A stretch of 64,000 nucleotides of DNA from Candidatus Arsenophonus triatominarum. GTDB taxonomy: Bacteria; Pseudomonadota; Gammaproteobacteria; Enterobacterales; Enterobacteriaceae. The notes under the pieces are model-generated. The model saw nothing but the letters and a program-made list of their open reading frames with translations. It did not search any database and was not told the DNA's origin. A program made the translations under genes and the position numbers. The stretch covers positions 1-64,000 of the forward strand of contig NZ_LWMI01000018.1 in assembly GCF_001640365.1 (NCBI RefSeq), in the 5' to 3' direction. Below, piece after piece: positions 19,572 through 30,571 of the stretch. The first letter of the stretch is position 1, and every line of letters starts with the position of its first letter.

Positions 19572-20261
19572 ATGTCTTTATTTGATACTTTGGATGTAAA
19601 CGTTAAAAAATTGGGTGAGCTCATTGTTTCCTGCCAGCCGGTACAGGGCAGCCCGTTAGATAAACCTGAAATCGTCGCGGCCATGGCGCTGGCGGCGGTA
19701 CAGACGGGCGCGGTCGCAGTACGTATTGAAGGCATTAATAACCTGAAAGCGACGCGCAAGCTTATTTCAGTACCGATTATTGGCATCATCAAGCGCGATC
19801 TGTCTGACTCACAGGTGCGCATTGCGCCGTTCCTGGACGATGTGGATGCTTTGGCGCAGGCAGGCGCGGATATTGTCGCTTTTGACGGCACGGATCGCCC
19901 ACGCTCGGTCAGTGTTGAAGCAATTATTGAACGTACTCACCAGCAGGGCTGCACGGCGATGGCGGACTGCTCCAGCCTGGAAGACGGTACGCATTGCCAC
20001 AATATTGGTGCGGAAATTATCGGTACTACGCTCTCAGGGTATACCATGGATGTTGTGCCGGATACACCAGATTTCCCGCTGGTGCAGGCGCTGAGCGCAA
20101 AAGGCTATCGTGTGATTGCCGAAGGCCGGTTTAACTCCCCAGCTCTGGCGGCGCAGGCCTTACAACACGGTGCGTGGGCGGTAACCGTCGGTTCCGCGAT
20201 TACACGTCTTGAACACATCTGCCAGTGGTATCGCGAAGCACTGGCTGAGGTTTCGGCATGA
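19572..20261 (+). CDS. nanE: N-acetylmannosamine-6-phosphate 2-epimerase
   Basis: It converts ManNAc-6-P to GlcNAc-6-P in the cytosol. It has the TIM-barrel signatures of the NanE family: [20 protein letters not shown] at the N-terminus, [10 protein letters not shown] with a likely catalytic Lys, DGTDRPR, and [10 protein letters not shown] plus [16 protein letters not shown] at the phosphate-binding end. 229 residues from MSLFDTL, the E. coli length; an in-frame ATG at 19560 would add four residues. It overlaps nanK by ATGA, so the two are probably translationally coupled. The frame is intact. Confidence 0.94.
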   Translation: MSLFDTLDVNVKKLGELIVSCQPVQGSPLDKPEIVAAMALAAVQTGAVAVRIEGINNLKATRKLISVPIIGIIKRDLSDSQVRIAPFLDDVDALAQAGADIVAFDGTDRPRSVSVEAIIERTHQQGCTAMADCSSLEDGTHCHNIGAEIIGTTLSGYTMDVVPDTPDFPLVQALSAKGYRVIAEGRFNSPALAAQALQHGAWAVTVGSAITRLEHICQWYREALAEVSA

Positions 20262-21128
20262 CAACATTAGCGATTGATATCGGCGGCACGAAGCTTGCCG
20301 CTGCGCTGATTGATGCGCAGCATAGCGTGCTGGAGAAAAAAACGGTGCCGACGCCGGCCAGCAAAACGCCGGTAACGCTGACAGAAGCGTTAAGCGCACT
20401 GGTCGCGCCTTTCGAAGGGCAGGCGTTACGGGTAGCGGTAGCCTCCACGGGAATTATTCGCCACGGCGTACTCACGGCGTTAAACCCTGATAACCTCGGC
20501 GGACTGGCGCAATTTCCCCTGACGGAAACGCTGGTGCGGTTGACGGGGCTACCGTGCCTAGCGGTGAACGATGCGCAGGCAGCAGCCTGGGCTGAATATC
20601 ACGCCCTGCCTGCTGACGCGAGCGATATGGTGTTCATCACCGTTTCAACGGGCGTGGGCGGCGGTATTATTTGCAACGGCAAGCTCCTGCGGGGAAAGAG
20701 GGGCTAGCAGGGCATATCGGCCATATGCTGGCCGATCCGCATGGTCCGCGCTGCGGCTGCGGCCGTACCGGCTGTGTGGAGGCTATCGCCTCCGGCAGGG
20801 GTATTGCCGCGCTGGCGACTGACGATCTGCACGGTATGACGGCCAGAGCGATTTTTGCGCTGTCACAGAACGGTCATCCCCAGGCTATGTCGTTGATCCA
20901 CCAGTCGGCGAGAACGGTTGCCCAGCTGATTGCTGACATGAAGGCAGGCTATGACTGTCAGTATGCCGTGCTGGGCGGCAGTGTCGGGCTAGCACCCGGT
21001 TATCTCGCCCTGATTGAGGCATATCTGGCGCAGGAGCCTGCAGTCTATCACGCGAAAATTTTGGCTGCACACTATCAGCATGATGCCGGCCTGCTGGGTG
21101 CGGCATTGTTAGCAGAGGAAAATGCATT

Positions 21129-21132
<4 letters not shown>
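20258..21132 (+). pseudogene. nanK: N-acetylmannosamine kinase, frameshifted
   Basis: ROK-family kinase that phosphorylates ManNAc. The ATP-binding IDIGGTK lies at residues 7-13, [12 protein letters not shown] carries the catalytic Asp region, and [10 protein letters not shown] is the zinc-binding ROK signature. The frame breaks near 20695 in GKLLRGK(E)GLAGHIG: one G appears missing in AAAGAGGGG, and the second part runs to 21132. Every other family motif is present, so the change looks recent; a sequencing error is possible. Without it ManNAc would need another kinase. Confidence 0.9.
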
Positions 21133-21594
<462 letters not shown>

Positions 21595-21621
21595 AAGGCT
21601 TTCGCCCTATTATTTAGTAGT

Positions 21622-22020
21622 GTTCAAAAATCTGTGTCATATCTTAAACTCAAAAAAAAAAGAGGTATGACATATGAGAAATCAATCATTTAATTTTGAT
21701 GAAGCGTTGAAGCAATTACAATCAGGTAAAAATTTACTCGGTACGGATGGAATACTCACACCACTCATAAAACAGCTGACCGAAGCTGCCCTGCAGGAAG
21801 AAATAGAACACTACCTATCGACAACGTCAATCGATACGAGTAAAAATGGCTATACTCGAAAAACGGTTAAATCGACATCAGGTTAATTTGAACTGAAAAC
21901 GCCCAGAGACAGGTCAGGTGCTTTTGAGCCTCAGCTCATTTAAGAAAAATCAGACAAAATTATCAGAGGATATTGATAACAAAATCCTATCGTTATTTGC
22001 ATTAGGCATGAGTTATCGTG
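21622..22020 (+). pseudogene. IS256-family transposase, 5' part with element end
   Basis: The terminal repeat GTGTTCAAAAATCTGTGTCA is followed by MRNQSFNFDEALKQLQSGKN and AALQEEIEHYLSTTS, the N-terminal region of Mutator-like transposases. A stop at 21884 and later shifts break it, and IS3 sequence truncates it. It complements the 3' part at 3997-4583. Confidence 0.8.
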
Positions 22021-22276
<256 letters not shown>

Positions 22277-22758
22277 AAAATAGTTGCTGAATAGAGAGTT
22301 GCATTTTTTGTCACGCTATAGACAATAAAAAGAGGTTTAACTTAGAAAATAACGGTTTGAAATGATCAACAAAGAGCGGTTGTTACGAGATAATCGTTTA
22401 TGTAAAGCAATCATTGGATTATCAGTCGAAGAATTGAAAAATTTAGCCGCTGAATTTTCAGCTTGTTATTTGATTTATCGGAAAAAGAATCGAAAAGATC
22501 ACGAGCGGCAGATGGGTGCAGGGCAGAAAGGATTTATCCCAACCCCATTAGATAAACTGCTTTTTATTTTATTGTATTTAAAATGTTATCCGACCTATGA
22601 TTTGCAAGGACTTCTTTTTGGTTTAGATAGAACACGGGTATGTCGCTGGGTAAAAATATTATTGCCGGTTTTAGAGATGACCTTGGGGCGAGAATGTGTT
22701 TTGCCCGCTCGTCAAATTCGCTCTGCTGAGGAATTTTTTCGCGCCTTTCCTGGAGTTA
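22277..22758 (+). mobile_element. IS5-family element, 5' part
   Basis: The left end and the first 131 transposase codons (22362-22756) remain; IS630 copy 4 starts within FPGV. The DDE residues are all lost. Confidence 0.85.
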
Positions 22759-23639
22759 TAGCTAGGCGACTTAATTTTGATTACAAGGTGTGTTATGAGT
22801 TATACAATTGATTTTCGACGTAAAGTAATATCTGTAAGGAAAGCCGAAGGTTTAACAATTCGAGAAACTGCGAAACAATTCCGTATTGGAAAAGCGTCTT
22901 TAGTACGTTGGCTTAAACGACCAGAGCCAAAAAATTCAACGCCACGTAAGAGGAAGCTCGATAAAAATGCTTTAGCAAAAGATGTGGAACAGTATCCAGA
23001 TGCTTACCAAAAGGAACGGGCAGAGCGATTCGGTGTTTGTAAAAAGACTATTTGGCAATCCCTTAAAAAGCTGGGATTAACCTATAAAAAAAACTCTATT
23101 CCATCCAAAAACCAACGAAAGCGACAGGCTGGCACATCAGCAAAAAAGACAACAGTATGAAAAAAAAGATAAATCTGTTGTTTTTATTGATGAAAGTGGT
23201 TTTTCACATGACACTCCACGAACTCACGGCTATTCCCCAAAAGGTCACCGTTGTTTTGGCCTGAAAAACTGGGGTGCTAAGGGAAGAACAAATGTTATTG
23301 GCGCTTTATTGGGAACAACCCTTTTTGCTATCGGATTATTTGATTGCAATATTAATCGTGATGTTTTTTATGTTTGGATCACAAAAATATTGCTCCCAGA
23401 ACTTCCTGAAAATTCTGTTATTTTTATGGACAACGCTAGCTTTCACAAAGGTAAGAATATTGAACAGGCAATTATAAACGCAGGACACCAGATAGAATAT
23501 TTGCCTGTGTATTCACCAGATTTAAATCCTATAGAACATAAATGGTCTCAAGCTAAACGTAAAAAGATGGAAACAGGATGCACTATCGATGACCTGTTTT
23601 TAATACATATGCTGTAATCAAAATTAAGTCGCCTAGCTA
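22759..23639 (+). mobile_element. IS630-family element, copy 4
   Basis: Full-length, with TA at 22757-22758 and 23640-23641. The right end abuts recT at exactly the same nucleotide as copy 2, but in the opposite orientation relative to recT. Confidence 0.95.
22795..23617 (+). CDS. IS630-family transposase, copy 4
   Basis: A8/A8 tracts; both frames open and identical in type to the copy at 5381. Confidence 0.85.
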
Positions 23640-23641
23640 TA

Positions 23642-24281
23642 GAATGGCACTCAAGACCGTGATTCATCGTCTCGCTAGACGTCTTCCTTGCGCCGCTGAG
23701 CTATTTTCGATGTTTGAGGTATAAACGTAAATTCAACAGAAAAACCGCTCACAATGGCTCCTGCTTCGTTTAAACGACTATCTCTGAGGGATGTTATCCG
23801 TGAGCGTAACGAAAGACTGAGTCAAAAAGCAGAAACGGTGACAGTGTCACCCAAAGAAACACAACCTGCAACCAATCCAAAACTGGAAGCCGCATTAATC
23901 GCCCTCGACGATGCCACCGACGAAAAAAGCCTTGCTGAAATCGTTGAGCATTGTACAGTATTGTCCGCCGAGTTGTCTGAGGACGAAAAAATACAACTCC
24001 GTGAAAAAATTAAAGCGAGCAAAAAGCGGTTAATTCCAGCCAAAAAAAGAGAGTAAGCCTGTTGCTCAATAGCAAAATTAATTATGACTTACAAAAAAAC
24101 CAGCCGATGATGATAAAATCATCAATTTTTGCATTAAAAACAACCTATGTAAGATTAAAAAAATAAACTATTTTTGTATTTTTTAGATGTATCTAACTTG
24201 TTTTTATTTTAAGCAACTTTATTTCACTATTGAGCAACATGCTTAGTGAAGTCTGGATGGCAAGACTGGTAAATGGCACGG
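23642..24281 (+). pseudogene. RecT-like C-terminal part, second copy, split by a MITE
   Basis: MALKTVIHRLARRLPCAAEL starts at the IS630 border. A base change cluster near 23722 (GAGGTATAAACG) gives a stop, and the frame resumes as MAPASFKRLSLRDVIRERNE (23754). The 189-bp MITE at 24055 interrupts it and SEVWMARLVNGTGDAWRF follows. Confidence 0.65.
24055..24244 (+). mobile_element. 189-bp MITE with IS5-like ends, copy 3
   Basis: Inserted in the recT remnant with a clean 3-bp AGT duplication (24052-24054 and 24245-24247). The uninterrupted recT sequence is visible at 4900-4930 on the other strand. Confidence 0.9.
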
Positions 24282-24317
24282 GCGACGCTTGGCGATTTCG
24301 AGACGGTCAAATAGCGC

Positions 24318-24407
24318 ATGGCTTTTTTTGAGGCTGAGAGAAAGGCAAAAGAAACTGGTGCGGTGCTGGAAAAACGTAGCAAATACCGATTTAGTCCGAG
24401 TCATTGA
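24318..24407 (+). CDS. Possible small protein downstream of recT
   Basis: 29 codons, MAFFEAERKAKETGAVLEKR ending FSPSH, followed by a hairpin CCCCTAAGCAATAGGGG (24412-24428) that could end transcription. No family recognised, and it may be the start of a longer decayed gene. Confidence 0.3.
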   Translation: MAFFEAERKAKETGAVLEKRSKYRFSPSH

Positions 24408-24528
24408 AAAATACCCCTAAGCAATAGGGGCGTCATGTTAAAGTTGGACCACTAAATAAATAACTTTTTCAATATAGCTTTTATTTGAGAAAATACAAAT
24501 TGCTATTAACGATAATTGAAGATATCAA

Positions 24529-25440
24529 ATGGCTAAAAAATTCACCCCAACACCCCATGATGCGGTATTCAAACAGTTTTTAAGTGAGAAAGAGACGGCT
24601 AAGGATTTCTTTGATATCTGGTTACCCGATGAGATTAAGTCCCTGTGTGATTTAGATAGTCTTAAGACAGAATCCAACTCCTTTGTCGATAGTGAAATGA
24701 AAAACTATCAGAGTGATATCCTGTATTCTGTCAAAACAGAAAAGGGACAAGGCTATCTCTATCTGCTGGTTGAGCATCAATCAACACCCGACAGACTGAT
24801 GGCATGGCGACTGATGCGCTATAGCATGGCAGCAATGCAAAAGCATCTGGAAGCGGGTCACAAAGCGTTGCCGTTGGTTTTCCCTGTCCTGTTTTATTGC
24901 GGTGAAAAAAGCCCGCATCCCTATAGTACGGACTGGCTAGACTGCTTTAGTGGGCGTGATATTGCGGAAAAAATATACACAAAACCGTTTAAGCTCGTCG
25001 ATGTGACCACGCTTGATGACGGTGAGATTATGCAGCACAAGCGAATGGCGTTACTTGAATTAATTCAGAAACACATTCGTCGACGGGATATGACCGAGCT
25101 TCTGAATGAAATAGTCACGCTGTTGTCGTATAATTATTATACCGATAATCAAGTTATTACCCTGTTTAACTATCTCCTTCAGGAAGGTAATTCAAAAAAA
25201 CCTATCGAATTTATCACCGAGATAGCCAAACAATCAGAGAAACACGAAGGAGCACTTATGACTATTGCTCAACAAATTGAAGAAATCGGAATCAAAAAAG
25301 GCATACAACAAGGTATGCAACAAGGGAAAATAGCGGAAAAAAACGAAATTGCCCGTCAACTTCTTAAAAAAGGCGTTGAAAAAGAAATCATCAAATTCTC
25401 TACAGGTCTGTCTGATGAGGAATTAAATCAGTTAACCTGA
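24529..25440 (+). CDS. Rpn/YhgA-like PD-(D/E)XK nuclease (recombination-promoting)
   Basis: 303 residues, intact. The N-terminal PDDEXK_Tnp domain has HDAVFKQFL, then YQSDILYSV with the catalytic Asp and YLYLLVEHQS with the E-x-Q motif. The middle region shows RLMRYSMAAMQKHL and PLVFPVLFYCG, both typical of YhgA/RpnA. The C-terminal tail has GIKKGIQQGMQQG repeats, as in the family, with a last helix RQLLKKGVEKEIIK. These proteins are DNA endonucleases linked to RecA-independent horizontal transfer, and they proliferate in endosymbiont genomes. Confidence 0.9.
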   Translation: MAKKFTPTPHDAVFKQFLSEKETAKDFFDIWLPDEIKSLCDLDSLKTESNSFVDSEMKNYQSDILYSVKTEKGQGYLYLLVEHQSTPDRLMAWRLMRYSMAAMQKHLEAGHKALPLVFPVLFYCGEKSPHPYSTDWLDCFSGRDIAEKIYTKPFKLVDVTTLDDGEIMQHKRMALLELIQKHIRRRDMTELLNEIVTLLSYNYYTDNQVITLFNYLLQEGNSKKPIEFITEIAKQSEKHEGALMTIAQQIEEIGIKKGIQQGMQQGKIAEKNEIARQLLKKGVEKEIIKFSTGLSDEELNQLT

Positions 25441-25547
25441 CACCGGAACCTAGCTCAATCATTCGAGTGTCAGATTTTGGTTCTTCTCAAAATCTGTCAA
25501 TCCGGTTTTTTTGGCCAGTCAATATCGGGTGCAGCTGAAACATCCGT
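25441..25547. other. Short spacer with an inverted repeat
   Basis: CAGATTTTG-GTTCTT-CTCAAAATCTG at about 25471-25496 can fold into a 9-bp stem and may terminate the Rpn gene. Nothing else recognised. Confidence 0.4.
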
Positions 25548-25623
25548 TGTAGTGGCATACTAAATTTGGCCACTACACTACATAACCCACTACTATAGCG
25601 ATATAAGACCTCACTGGTATAAC
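25548..25623 (+). mobile_element. IS3-family terminal fragment with internal deletion
   Basis: The end TGTAGTGGCATAC is fused to a 50-bp piece from the other end of the element (ACATAACCCACTACTATAGC), then cut by the IS5-family copy. Confidence 0.75.
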
Positions 25624-26069
25624 AAGCGTGTTGCTTAATAGTGAAATAAGGGTATTTCGGTGATTGAAGTAAATTTTAGGCTGTTCTGAGATGGAAATTC
25701 CAAAGACCGGCACTAAGGAGTAAAAAGGTATCATCAATAAAGGGTCTACGATTCCGTAAAATTTGGGTCATACAACCGAGGCGCTTGATACCCGCGATGG
25801 CGTGTTCAACCGTAATACGGATGCCCGAGATTATTTTATTTTCTTGTTTTTGTTCAGGCGATAAAGGTCTTTTTCGAGTTCCTTTTTTTGGGATTTGTGT
25901 ATTAGGATGCTGTTTATCTATACCTTGAAAACCGGTATCGGCCCAGATGGTTACCTCAGGGGGAATATGGCGAATTATATCGACTTTATCGAGTAAGCGT
26001 TTATCGTGACGGCGCCCATTTTTGATCATGGGGATAAATCCAATTTTCCTCGTTTCGTCAGTCATAATA
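25624..26069 (-). mobile_element. IS5-family element, 3' part
   Basis: It keeps the right end and the last 129 transposase codons (25676-26065, MTDETRKIGFIPM...) with the second Asp and the Glu, but lacks the N-terminal half. The IS481 copy begins at 26070. Confidence 0.85.
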
Positions 26070-26767
26070 TGTATTAGTCTTAACTTGATCCGACAATTCT
26101 GATTTAAAAAAGAGCGTTACCGGTTTTAATTAACATCATTAGATAATTAAATAAAAGGTAATTCTATGTATCAAACAAATAATCCTATCATCAAACATAA
26201 AGTCGGGTTACTTAACCTCGCTGAAGAGCTTAATAACGTCTCAAAAGCCTGTAAGATTATGGGGGTATCCCGAGATACGTTTTATCGCTACCAGGAACTT
26301 GTTAACGATGGTGGGATAGACGCTTTAATTAATCAAAATCGACGGGTGCCTAACGTAAAAAATAGAGTAGATGAACAGATTGAAAGCGCTGTAGTCGAGT
26401 ATGCGATTGAATACCCTGCACACGGTCAACACCGCAGTAGTAATGAACTAAGAAAAAAAGGCATTTTTGTTTCGGGGAGTGGCGTTCGCTCTATTTGGCT
26501 GCGCCATAATCTCGAAAATTTTACAAAACGCCTAAAAGCGCTTGAAGATAAAATCGCAACAGAAGGAATTATCCTGTCAGAATCACAAATCAGTGCTCTA
26601 GAAAAGAAAGCGCAAGATGATGAAGCCTGTGGTGAGATTGAAACAGCGCATCCAGGTTATCTGGGTTCACAAGATACTTTTTATGTCGGTCATTTAAAAG
26701 GCGTTGGTCGTGTTTATCAACAAACTTACATTGATACTTACAGTAAAGTCGTTCATTGTAAGCTTTA

Positions 26768-27648
26768 TAGCTAGGCGACTTAATTTTGATTACAAGGTGT
26801 GTTATGAGTTATACAATTGATTTTCGACGTAAAGTAATATCTGTAAGGAAAGCCGAAGGTTTAACAATTCGAGAAACTGCGAAACAATTCCGTATTGGAA
26901 AAGCGTCTTTAGTACGTTGGCTTAAATGACCAGAGCCAAAAAATTCAACGCCACGTAAGAGGAAGCTCGATAAAAATGCTTTATCAAAAGATGTGGAACA
27001 GTATCCAGATGCTTACCAAAAGGAACGGGCAGAGCGATTCGGTGTTTGTAAAAAGACTATTTGGCAATCCCTTAAAAAGCTGGGATTAACCTATAAAAAA
27101 AACTCTATTCCATCCAAAAACCAACGAAAGCGACAGGCTGGCACATCAGCAAAAAAGACAACAGTATGAAAAAAAAGATAAATCTGTTGTTTTTATTGAT
27201 GAAAGTGGTTTTTCACATGACACTCCACGAACTCACGGCTATTCCCCAAAAGGTCACCGTTGTTTTGGCCTGAAAAACTGGGGTGCTAAGGGAAGAACAA
27301 ATGTTATTGGCGCCTTATTGGGAACAACCCTTTTTGCTATCGGATTATTTGATTGCAATATTAATCGTGATGTTTTTTATGTTTGGATCACAAAAATATT
27401 GCTCCCAGAACTTCCTGAAAATTCTGTTATTTTTATGGACAACGCTAGCTTTCACAAAGGTAAGAATATTGAACAGGCAATTATAAACGCAGGACACCAG
27501 ATAGAATATTTGCCTGTGTATTCACCAGATTTAAATCCTATAGAACATAAATGGTCTCAAGCTAAACGTAAAAAGATGGAAACAGGATGCACTATCGATG
27601 ACCTGTTTTTAATACATATGCTGTAATCAAAATTAAGTCGCCTAGCTA
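26768..27648 (+). mobile_element. IS630-family element, copy 5
   Basis: Full-length, TA at 26766-26767 and 27649-27650. The flanks rejoin into the IS481 gene, proving direct insertion here. Confidence 0.96.
26804..27626 (+). pseudogene. IS630-family transposase, copy 5, nonsense mutation
   Basis: A C-to-T change near 26927 turns the Arg of WLKRPEP into TGA, and a further substitution changes Ala to Ser near 26984. The A8/A8 tracts are unchanged. Confidence 0.88.
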
Positions 27649-28284
27649 TACACAACAAAAAGCGCGATAACGGCGGCAGATTTATTAAATGACAAGGTTC
27701 TCCCTTTTTATTCCCAGCATGGGTTACCGGTGTTACGTATACTGACGGACAGAGGCAGTGAGTATTGTGGTAAAGTTGAACATCACGATTATCAACTTTA
27801 TCTCGCTATCAATGATATTGATCATACAAAAACTAAAGCTCGTTCACCTCAAACTAATGGGATTTGTGAACGCTTTCATAAAACTGTATTACAAGAGTTC
27901 TATCAGGTGGCTTTTCGTAAGAAAATCTATAGGGCTTTAAATGAATTACAAGCTGATTTAGATAAATGGTTAGCGGAATATAATAACCAACGCACTCATC
28001 AAGGAAAAATGTGTTGCGGTCGAACGCCTATGGCAACTTTACACGATGGAAAACAACTTTGGAGAGAGAAAGATTTAAATCAAATTTAACCTGACAGGTA
28101 CTGTATAAATAACCGGTAACTGTCAGATTAAGTCTGAGCTACTACATTCAAAAATTATTTGATTTAATCATTTTTAATTTCTGATAGGTGATTTTGCTGT
28201 CCAAAATCGTTCGGTTGCGACCAGCGCTAAAAATACCTGTACAAAAATAACCAAATTGAGTTCCGTACAGTATTTTCGGTCATG

Positions 28285-28557
28285 TTATTTGACTGCTTCT
28301 TTCAAACTTTTACCTACCTTAAAACTGGGTACGTTTGCAGCAGCAATTTTAAGAGCCTCTCCTGTTTTTGGGTTTCGTCCATCTCTGGCTGCTCGTTGCT
28401 TAACCTGAAAAGTACCAAAGCCAATGAGTTGTACGTCATTACCGGATTTCAAAGACTCGGTCACGATTTCTGTGAAAGCATTAACCGCCTTCTCTGTGTC
28501 TTTCTTGCTTAATCCTGATTTCTCTGCAACTTTGCTGATGAGTTCTGTTTTGTTCAT
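28285..28557 (-). CDS. HU-family DNA-binding protein
   Basis: 90 residues from MNKTELISKVAEK. It has the HU/IHF signature GFGTFQVKQRAARDGRNPKTGE and the C-terminal helix VGKSLKEAVK. It bends and compacts DNA, and plasmid-borne copies often assist replication initiation. It follows the C-terminal remnant of a rep gene by 16 bp, as in the identical copy at 55563. The start at 28557 is preferred over an upstream Met because it matches family N-termini. Confidence 0.9.
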   Translation of the reverse strand: MNKTELISKVAEKSGLSKKDTEKAVNAFTEIVTESLKSGNDVQLIGFGTFQVKQRAARDGRNPKTGEALKIAAANVPSFKVGKSLKEAVK

Positions 28558-28573
28558 TTTGTGCCTTTTCAAA

Positions 28574-28757
28574 TCAAAAATTTTGTATTAATTCTAGGTC
28601 ATTTTCATAAAAGGTAATATCTTTGTTTTGCTTATCTTTGGCAACGGATATTTTTGTATTTTTATCTTCTCGCATCGCCAATTCTCGTTTTTTCTCTTCG
28701 TGCCAAGTTCGCTTGCAATACTTCGAACACTCAATTGCTCTAAGCAAATATGGCATT
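28574..28757 (-). pseudogene. Rep_3-type initiator, C-terminal remnant
   Basis: LLRAIECSKYCKRTWHEEKK...DKNTKISVAKDK matches the tail of the rep pseudogene at 42066-42200 (LRRAVECSKYCKQ). The IS5 element replaces everything upstream. Confidence 0.65.
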
Positions 28758-29794
28758 AAGCGTGTTGCTTAATAGTGAAATAAGGGTATTTCGGTGATTG
28801 AAGTAAATTTTAGGCTGTTCTGAGATGGAAATTCCAAAGACCGGCACTAAGGAGTAAAAAGGTATCATCAATAAAGGGTCTACGATTCCGTAAAATTTGG
28901 GTCATACAACCGAGGCGCTTGATACCCGCGATGGCGTGTTCAACCGTAATACGGATGCCCGAGATTATTTTATTTTCTTGTTTTTGTTCAGGCGATAAAG
29001 GTCTTTTTCGAGTTCCTTTTTTTGGGATTTGTGTATTAGGATGCTGTTTATCTATACCTTGAAAACCGGTATCGGCCCAGATGGTTACCTCAGGGGGAAT
29101 ATGGCGAATTATATCGACTTTATCGAGTAAGCGTTTATCGTGACGGCGCCCATTTTTGATCATGGGGATAAATCCAATTTTCCTCGTTTCGTCAGTCATA
29201 ATAAGCCCTTTTCGAGTGGTCTGTCTTTTCTTTCCCGAATACATTTTTTTTCGCCGACGCAGATTCTTAGGCTTTTGGACAGGTCGCTCTGTCCCATCAA
29301 TAAAGACGTCTTTAACTCCAGGAAAGGCGCGAAAAAATTCCTCAGCAGAGCGAATTTGACGAGCGGGCAAAACACATTCTCGCCCCAAGGTCATCTCTAA
29401 AACCGGCAATAATATTTTTACCCAGCGACATACCCGTGTTCTATCTAAACCAAAAAGAAGTCCTTGCAAATCATAGGTCGGATAACATTTTAAATACAAT
29501 AAAATAAAAAGCAGTTTATCTAATGGGGTTGGGATAAATCCTTTCTGCCCTGCACCCATCTGCCGCTCGTGATCTTTTCGATTCTTTTTCCGATAAATCA
29601 AATAACAAGCTGAAAATTCAGCGGCTAAATTTTTCAATTCTTCGACTGATAATCCAATGATTGCTTTACATAAACGATTATCTCGTAACAACCGCTCTTT
29701 GTTGATCATTTCAAACCGTTATTTTCTAAGTTAAACCTCTTTTTATTGTCTATAGCGTGACAAAAAATGCAACTCTCTATTCAGCAACTATTTT
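28758..29794 (-). mobile_element. IS5-family element, complete copy
   Basis: 1037 bp, identical in layout to 10195-11231. One flank is a rep remnant and the other a resolvase fragment, without a matching target duplication. Confidence 0.9.
28810..29709 (-). CDS. IS5-family transposase, intact
   Basis: 299 residues with the same D, D and E motifs and no differences noticed from the copy at 10280. Confidence 0.9.
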   Translation of the reverse strand: MINKERLLRDNRLCKAIIGLSVEELKNLAAEFSACYLIYRKKNRKDHERQMGAGQKGFIPTPLDKLLFILLYLKCYPTYDLQGLLFGLDRTRVCRWVKILLPVLEMTLGRECVLPARQIRSAEEFFRAFPGVKDVFIDGTERPVQKPKNLRRRKKMYSGKKRQTTRKGLIMTDETRKIGFIPMIKNGRRHDKRLLDKVDIIRHIPPEVTIWADTGFQGIDKQHPNTQIPKKGTRKRPLSPEQKQENKIISGIRITVEHAIAGIKRLGCMTQILRNRRPFIDDTFLLLSAGLWNFHLRTA

Positions 29795-29825
29795 AATGAC
29801 TGAATTTGCTCTTGGGTAACCCCTA
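29795..29825 (-). pseudogene. Resolvase-like fragment
   Basis: The reverse strand encodes VTQEQIQSL, nearly the same as VFTQEQIQSL in the resolvase that follows. It is a small inverted remnant cut by the IS5 element. Confidence 0.45.
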
Positions 29826-29870
29826 ATGTCAATTTTCAGGTCAGCTTAATTTGTGTGTTAATAGAGTATA

Positions 29871-29890
29871 ATTGTCAATTAGTTGACAAT
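29871..29890. promoter_or_regulatory. Palindrome upstream of resolvase (operator or res subsite)
   Basis: ATTGTCAA-TTAG-TTGACAAT, 8-bp perfect arms, 55 bp before the start. A TATAAT-like TATAATT overlaps its left side, so binding could repress the gene. Confidence 0.55.
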
Positions 29891-29944
29891 TTCAATTTAA
29901 ACTCACAAACTTAAATATGACAATAATAGGAATTTGAGGTTAAG

Positions 29945-30571
29945 ATGGCAGGCGCAAGAGTTGGATATATTAGAGTGAGTAGCGAGGATCAAAAGTTAGA
30001 ACGGCAATTGAAAAATATCCCCCTCGACAAAGTATTTGAAGAAAAAGTATCAGCGAAAAACAAAGAACGCCCGCAGTTACAGGCTTTGTTAAACTATGTC
30101 CGTGAAGGGGACAAGGTGATCGTGCATAGTTTAGATCGATTGGCCAGGAATTTGGACGATTTACGCAGTCTGGTAAAGTCATTGACTGAGCAGGGTGTCA
30201 GTGTTGAATTCATCAAAGAAAACCTAATTTTCACGGGCGAGGATTCGCCTATGTCAAATCTCCTTTTGTCCGTCATGGGAGCTTTTGCGGAATTTGAAAG
30301 GGCGCTGATTAGAGAGCGACAGCTTGAAGGTATCGCTATCGCTAAGAAGAAAGGACTCTACAAAGGACGAAAAAAAGTCTTTACCCAAGAGCAAATTCAG
30401 TCATTGCAATCAAGAGCTAAAAACGGCGAAAAAAAAGCCAAATTAGCAAAAGAATTTGGCGTATCTCGAGAAACCATTTATCGGTATTTGCGAACAGGTG
30501 ATATTTATAGCTATGAAAATATTAATCGTCGCTCATCGGGGGGTGAATCTATTAATGCAATCACCAGTTAA
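29945..30571 (+). CDS. Serine recombinase (resolvase/invertase family)
   Basis: 208 residues. The catalytic domain starts GYIRVSSEDQ with the nucleophile Ser, followed by VHSLDRLARNLDDL and the EFERALIRERQ motif near residues 117-127. The C-terminal HTH is AKLAKEFGVSRETIYRYLR. The last 20 or so residues after the HTH (GDIYSYENINRRSSGG) are unusual and overlap the convergent F-box gene, so the native end may have been replaced. GAGG precedes the start. Its role is probably plasmid multimer resolution. Confidence 0.88.
   Translation: MAGARVGYIRVSSEDQKLERQLKNIPLDKVFEEKVSAKNKERPQLQALLNYVREGDKVIVHSLDRLARNLDDLRSLVKSLTEQGVSVEFIKENLIFTGEDSPMSNLLLSVMGAFAEFERALIRERQLEGIAIAKKKGLYKGRKKVFTQEQIQSLQSRAKNGEKKAKLAKEFGVSRETIYRYLRTGDIYSYENINRRSSGGESINAITS

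Larger units (their letters stand above)
26166..28089 (+). pseudogene. IS481-family transposase, split by IS630
   Basis: The N-terminal 198 codons (HTH KACKIMGVSRDTFYRYQ, then the first core Asp near QDTFYVGHLKGV) end at KLY. The remainder resumes at 27650 with SAITAADLLNDKV and carries LTDRGSEYCG (second Asp) and PQTNGICERFHKTV (Glu). The insertion is clean, so this could be a recent interruption. Confidence 0.88.
26070..28146 (+). mobile_element. IS481-family element interrupted by IS630 copy 5
   Basis: Both IS481 ends are present (TGTATTAGTCTTAACTTG and GAGCTACTACA). Removing IS630 and one TA restores an open transposase gene. Confidence 0.88.
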
